NCBI GenBank assembly: GCA_003248395.1
Contig: QFNA01000128.1
Coordinates: 1-5,620, forward strand
Direction: 5' to 3'
Length of the DNA stretch: 5,620 bases
DNA from: Citromicrobium sp.
GTDB lineage: Bacteria; Pseudomonadota; Alphaproteobacteria; Sphingomonadales; Sphingomonadaceae
In this document: positions 4,908 to 5,620 of the stretch, one piece after another
How the letters are laid out: each line of letters begins with the position of its first letter
How positions within the stretch are numbered: position 1 is the stretch's first letter
The notes under the pieces: model-generated
Database searches by the model: none
What the model was told of the DNA's origin: nothing
Seen by the model: only the letters and a program-made list of their open reading frames with translations
Made by a program: the position numbers and the translations under genes

Positions 4908-5620
4908 GCCGCTGCTTCGGACAGCTTATCGCTGACACCCACCTCGGCGAAATAGCGGGCCATGCCGTCGGCTGCCTCATCCGACAGGGCGATGTAGGCG
5001 CGGCGCCCGTCATTCGCATCCGGAACGCGTAGCAGCAAACCGCTGTCGACCATCTGGCCGATCCAGCGCAGCGCTGTTGTCGCGGGGACGCCGGATGCGA
5101 TGCACAGCGAAGTGACCGACACGCGCTTTCCCTCCACCCGGGCCGCCGACAGATCGAGAAGAACGTCCCAGGCCGGATCGGCGAACAGTTCGGCGTCGAA
5201 GAAGCGGGCGCGAAGTTGCCGCTGGCGGATCAGACCCCGGATGACCGATGCGCCGGGCAAACCGGGCGACGTACCTTGAATAGATGCCTTGCAGTCGCCG
5301 TTGGCGGCATTTCGCGCAGCGCCTGTCGAGTCATAACGGAATGCAGTACCGGTCCGGCGCACCCCCGTCGCACTGTCTTCCATCCGCTGAGCCAGCCTGC
5401 TCACCTGTTCGGTCAGCCGGGCGATGACGAGACGGTCTTCCTCGGCCATTTCGCGAAGGCGAAGATTGGGGCCTTCGGCCAATACGCGACCGATTGCGAC
5501 GACCCGTTGCGCCCTGCTGGGGCTGACGAGGATTTCCGCACCGGACATCGACAGGCAACCGAACACCGCATCGAGTGTATCGAGCGAAGTCGAAACGATG
5601 ACCTGCGCGCCCGACTTGCC
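4904..5620 (-). CDS. MarR-like winged-helix DNA-binding protein, C-terminal part (runs off right edge)
   Basis: The minus-strand frame is open from the right edge, so the 238 visible residues are the end of a longer protein; a GTG at 5566 is an internal codon rather than a needed start. Visible residues 1-50 alternate strands and helices (GAQVIVSTSLDTLDAV, then AEILVSPSRAQRVVAIG) and could be a receiver-like domain, which is a guess. A charged, probably coiled helix follows (LREMAEEDRLVIARLTEQV, about 55-73), then a low-complexity linker (80-125). A MarR-type winged helix ends the protein: PAWDVLLDL (149-157), a helix-turn-helix around SVTSLCIASGVPATTALRWI (168-187), and the wing RVPDANDGRRAYIAL (198-212). 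It probably binds DNA and regulates genes, targets unknown. Its stop codon shares three bases with the stop of the plus-strand remnant, so no intergenic terminator separates the converging genes. Confidence 0.85.
   Translation of the reverse strand, partial: GKSGAQVIVSTSLDTLDAVFGCLSMSGAEILVSPSRAQRVVAIGRVLAEGPNLRLREMAEEDRLVIARLTEQVSRLAQRMEDSATGVRRTGTAFRYDSTGAARNAANGDCKASIQGTSPGLPGASVIRGLIRQRQLRARFFDAELFADPAWDVLLDLSAARVEGKRVSVTSLCIASGVPATTALRWIGQMVDSGLLLRVPDANDGRRAYIALSDEAADGMARYFAEVGVSDKLSEAAA

Noticed and set aside
1..5620. CRISPR array, defence system, prophage or biosynthetic cluster
   Set aside because: No spaced direct repeats, integrase, nuclease or toxin-like genes are visible. The content is housekeeping metabolism, one tRNA and one regulator.

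Overview
The window is a compact, GC-rich stretch with strong G/C preference at third codon positions. It reads as ordinary chromosome of an alphaproteobacterium. The gene order tlpA <- -> argH - small lipoprotein - lysA, together with a short siroheme-synthase-like protein, makes me think of Sphingomonadales (Erythrobacter-like). That taxonomic call is recollection and inference, not a search result.

Left part (1-718): the N-terminal 107 codons of a cytoplasmic-looking L-asparaginase on the minus strand run off the left edge. It is divergent from a complete tRNA-Val (anticodon TAC, CCA encoded, 422-497). The 221 bases that follow have no confident gene, only a small open frame (513-776, +) with a faint, non-collinear resemblance to IS5-type transposases.

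Centre (719-4232): a TlpA/ResA-like thioredoxin lipoprotein lies on the minus strand, with its 5' end overlapping that of argH on the plus strand. The plus-strand cluster argH - small LptM/YifL-like lipoprotein - lysA follows. argH makes arginine from argininosuccinate and lysA makes lysine from meso-diaminopimelate, so the cluster carries the last steps of two amino-acid pathways with an envelope lipoprotein between them.

Right part (4232-5620): a shortened precorrin-2 dehydrogenase / siroheme-synthase N-domain starts on the last base of the lysA stop codon. Immediately after it, in the +1 frame, is a remnant of the uroporphyrinogen-III methyltransferase domain of CysG. Its GxGPGD-type motif is gone, and the two frames would join if a run of five T's (4710-4714) had four. 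This split, decayed CysG-like arrangement is the most interesting item here. It may be a real frameshift, a sequencing error, or two overlapping genes. Converging on it, with stop codons overlapping by four bases, is the 3' part of a MarR-like winged-helix regulator that runs off the right edge.

I see no CRISPR array, complete mobile element, rRNA, or clear evidence of a new defence or biosynthetic system.
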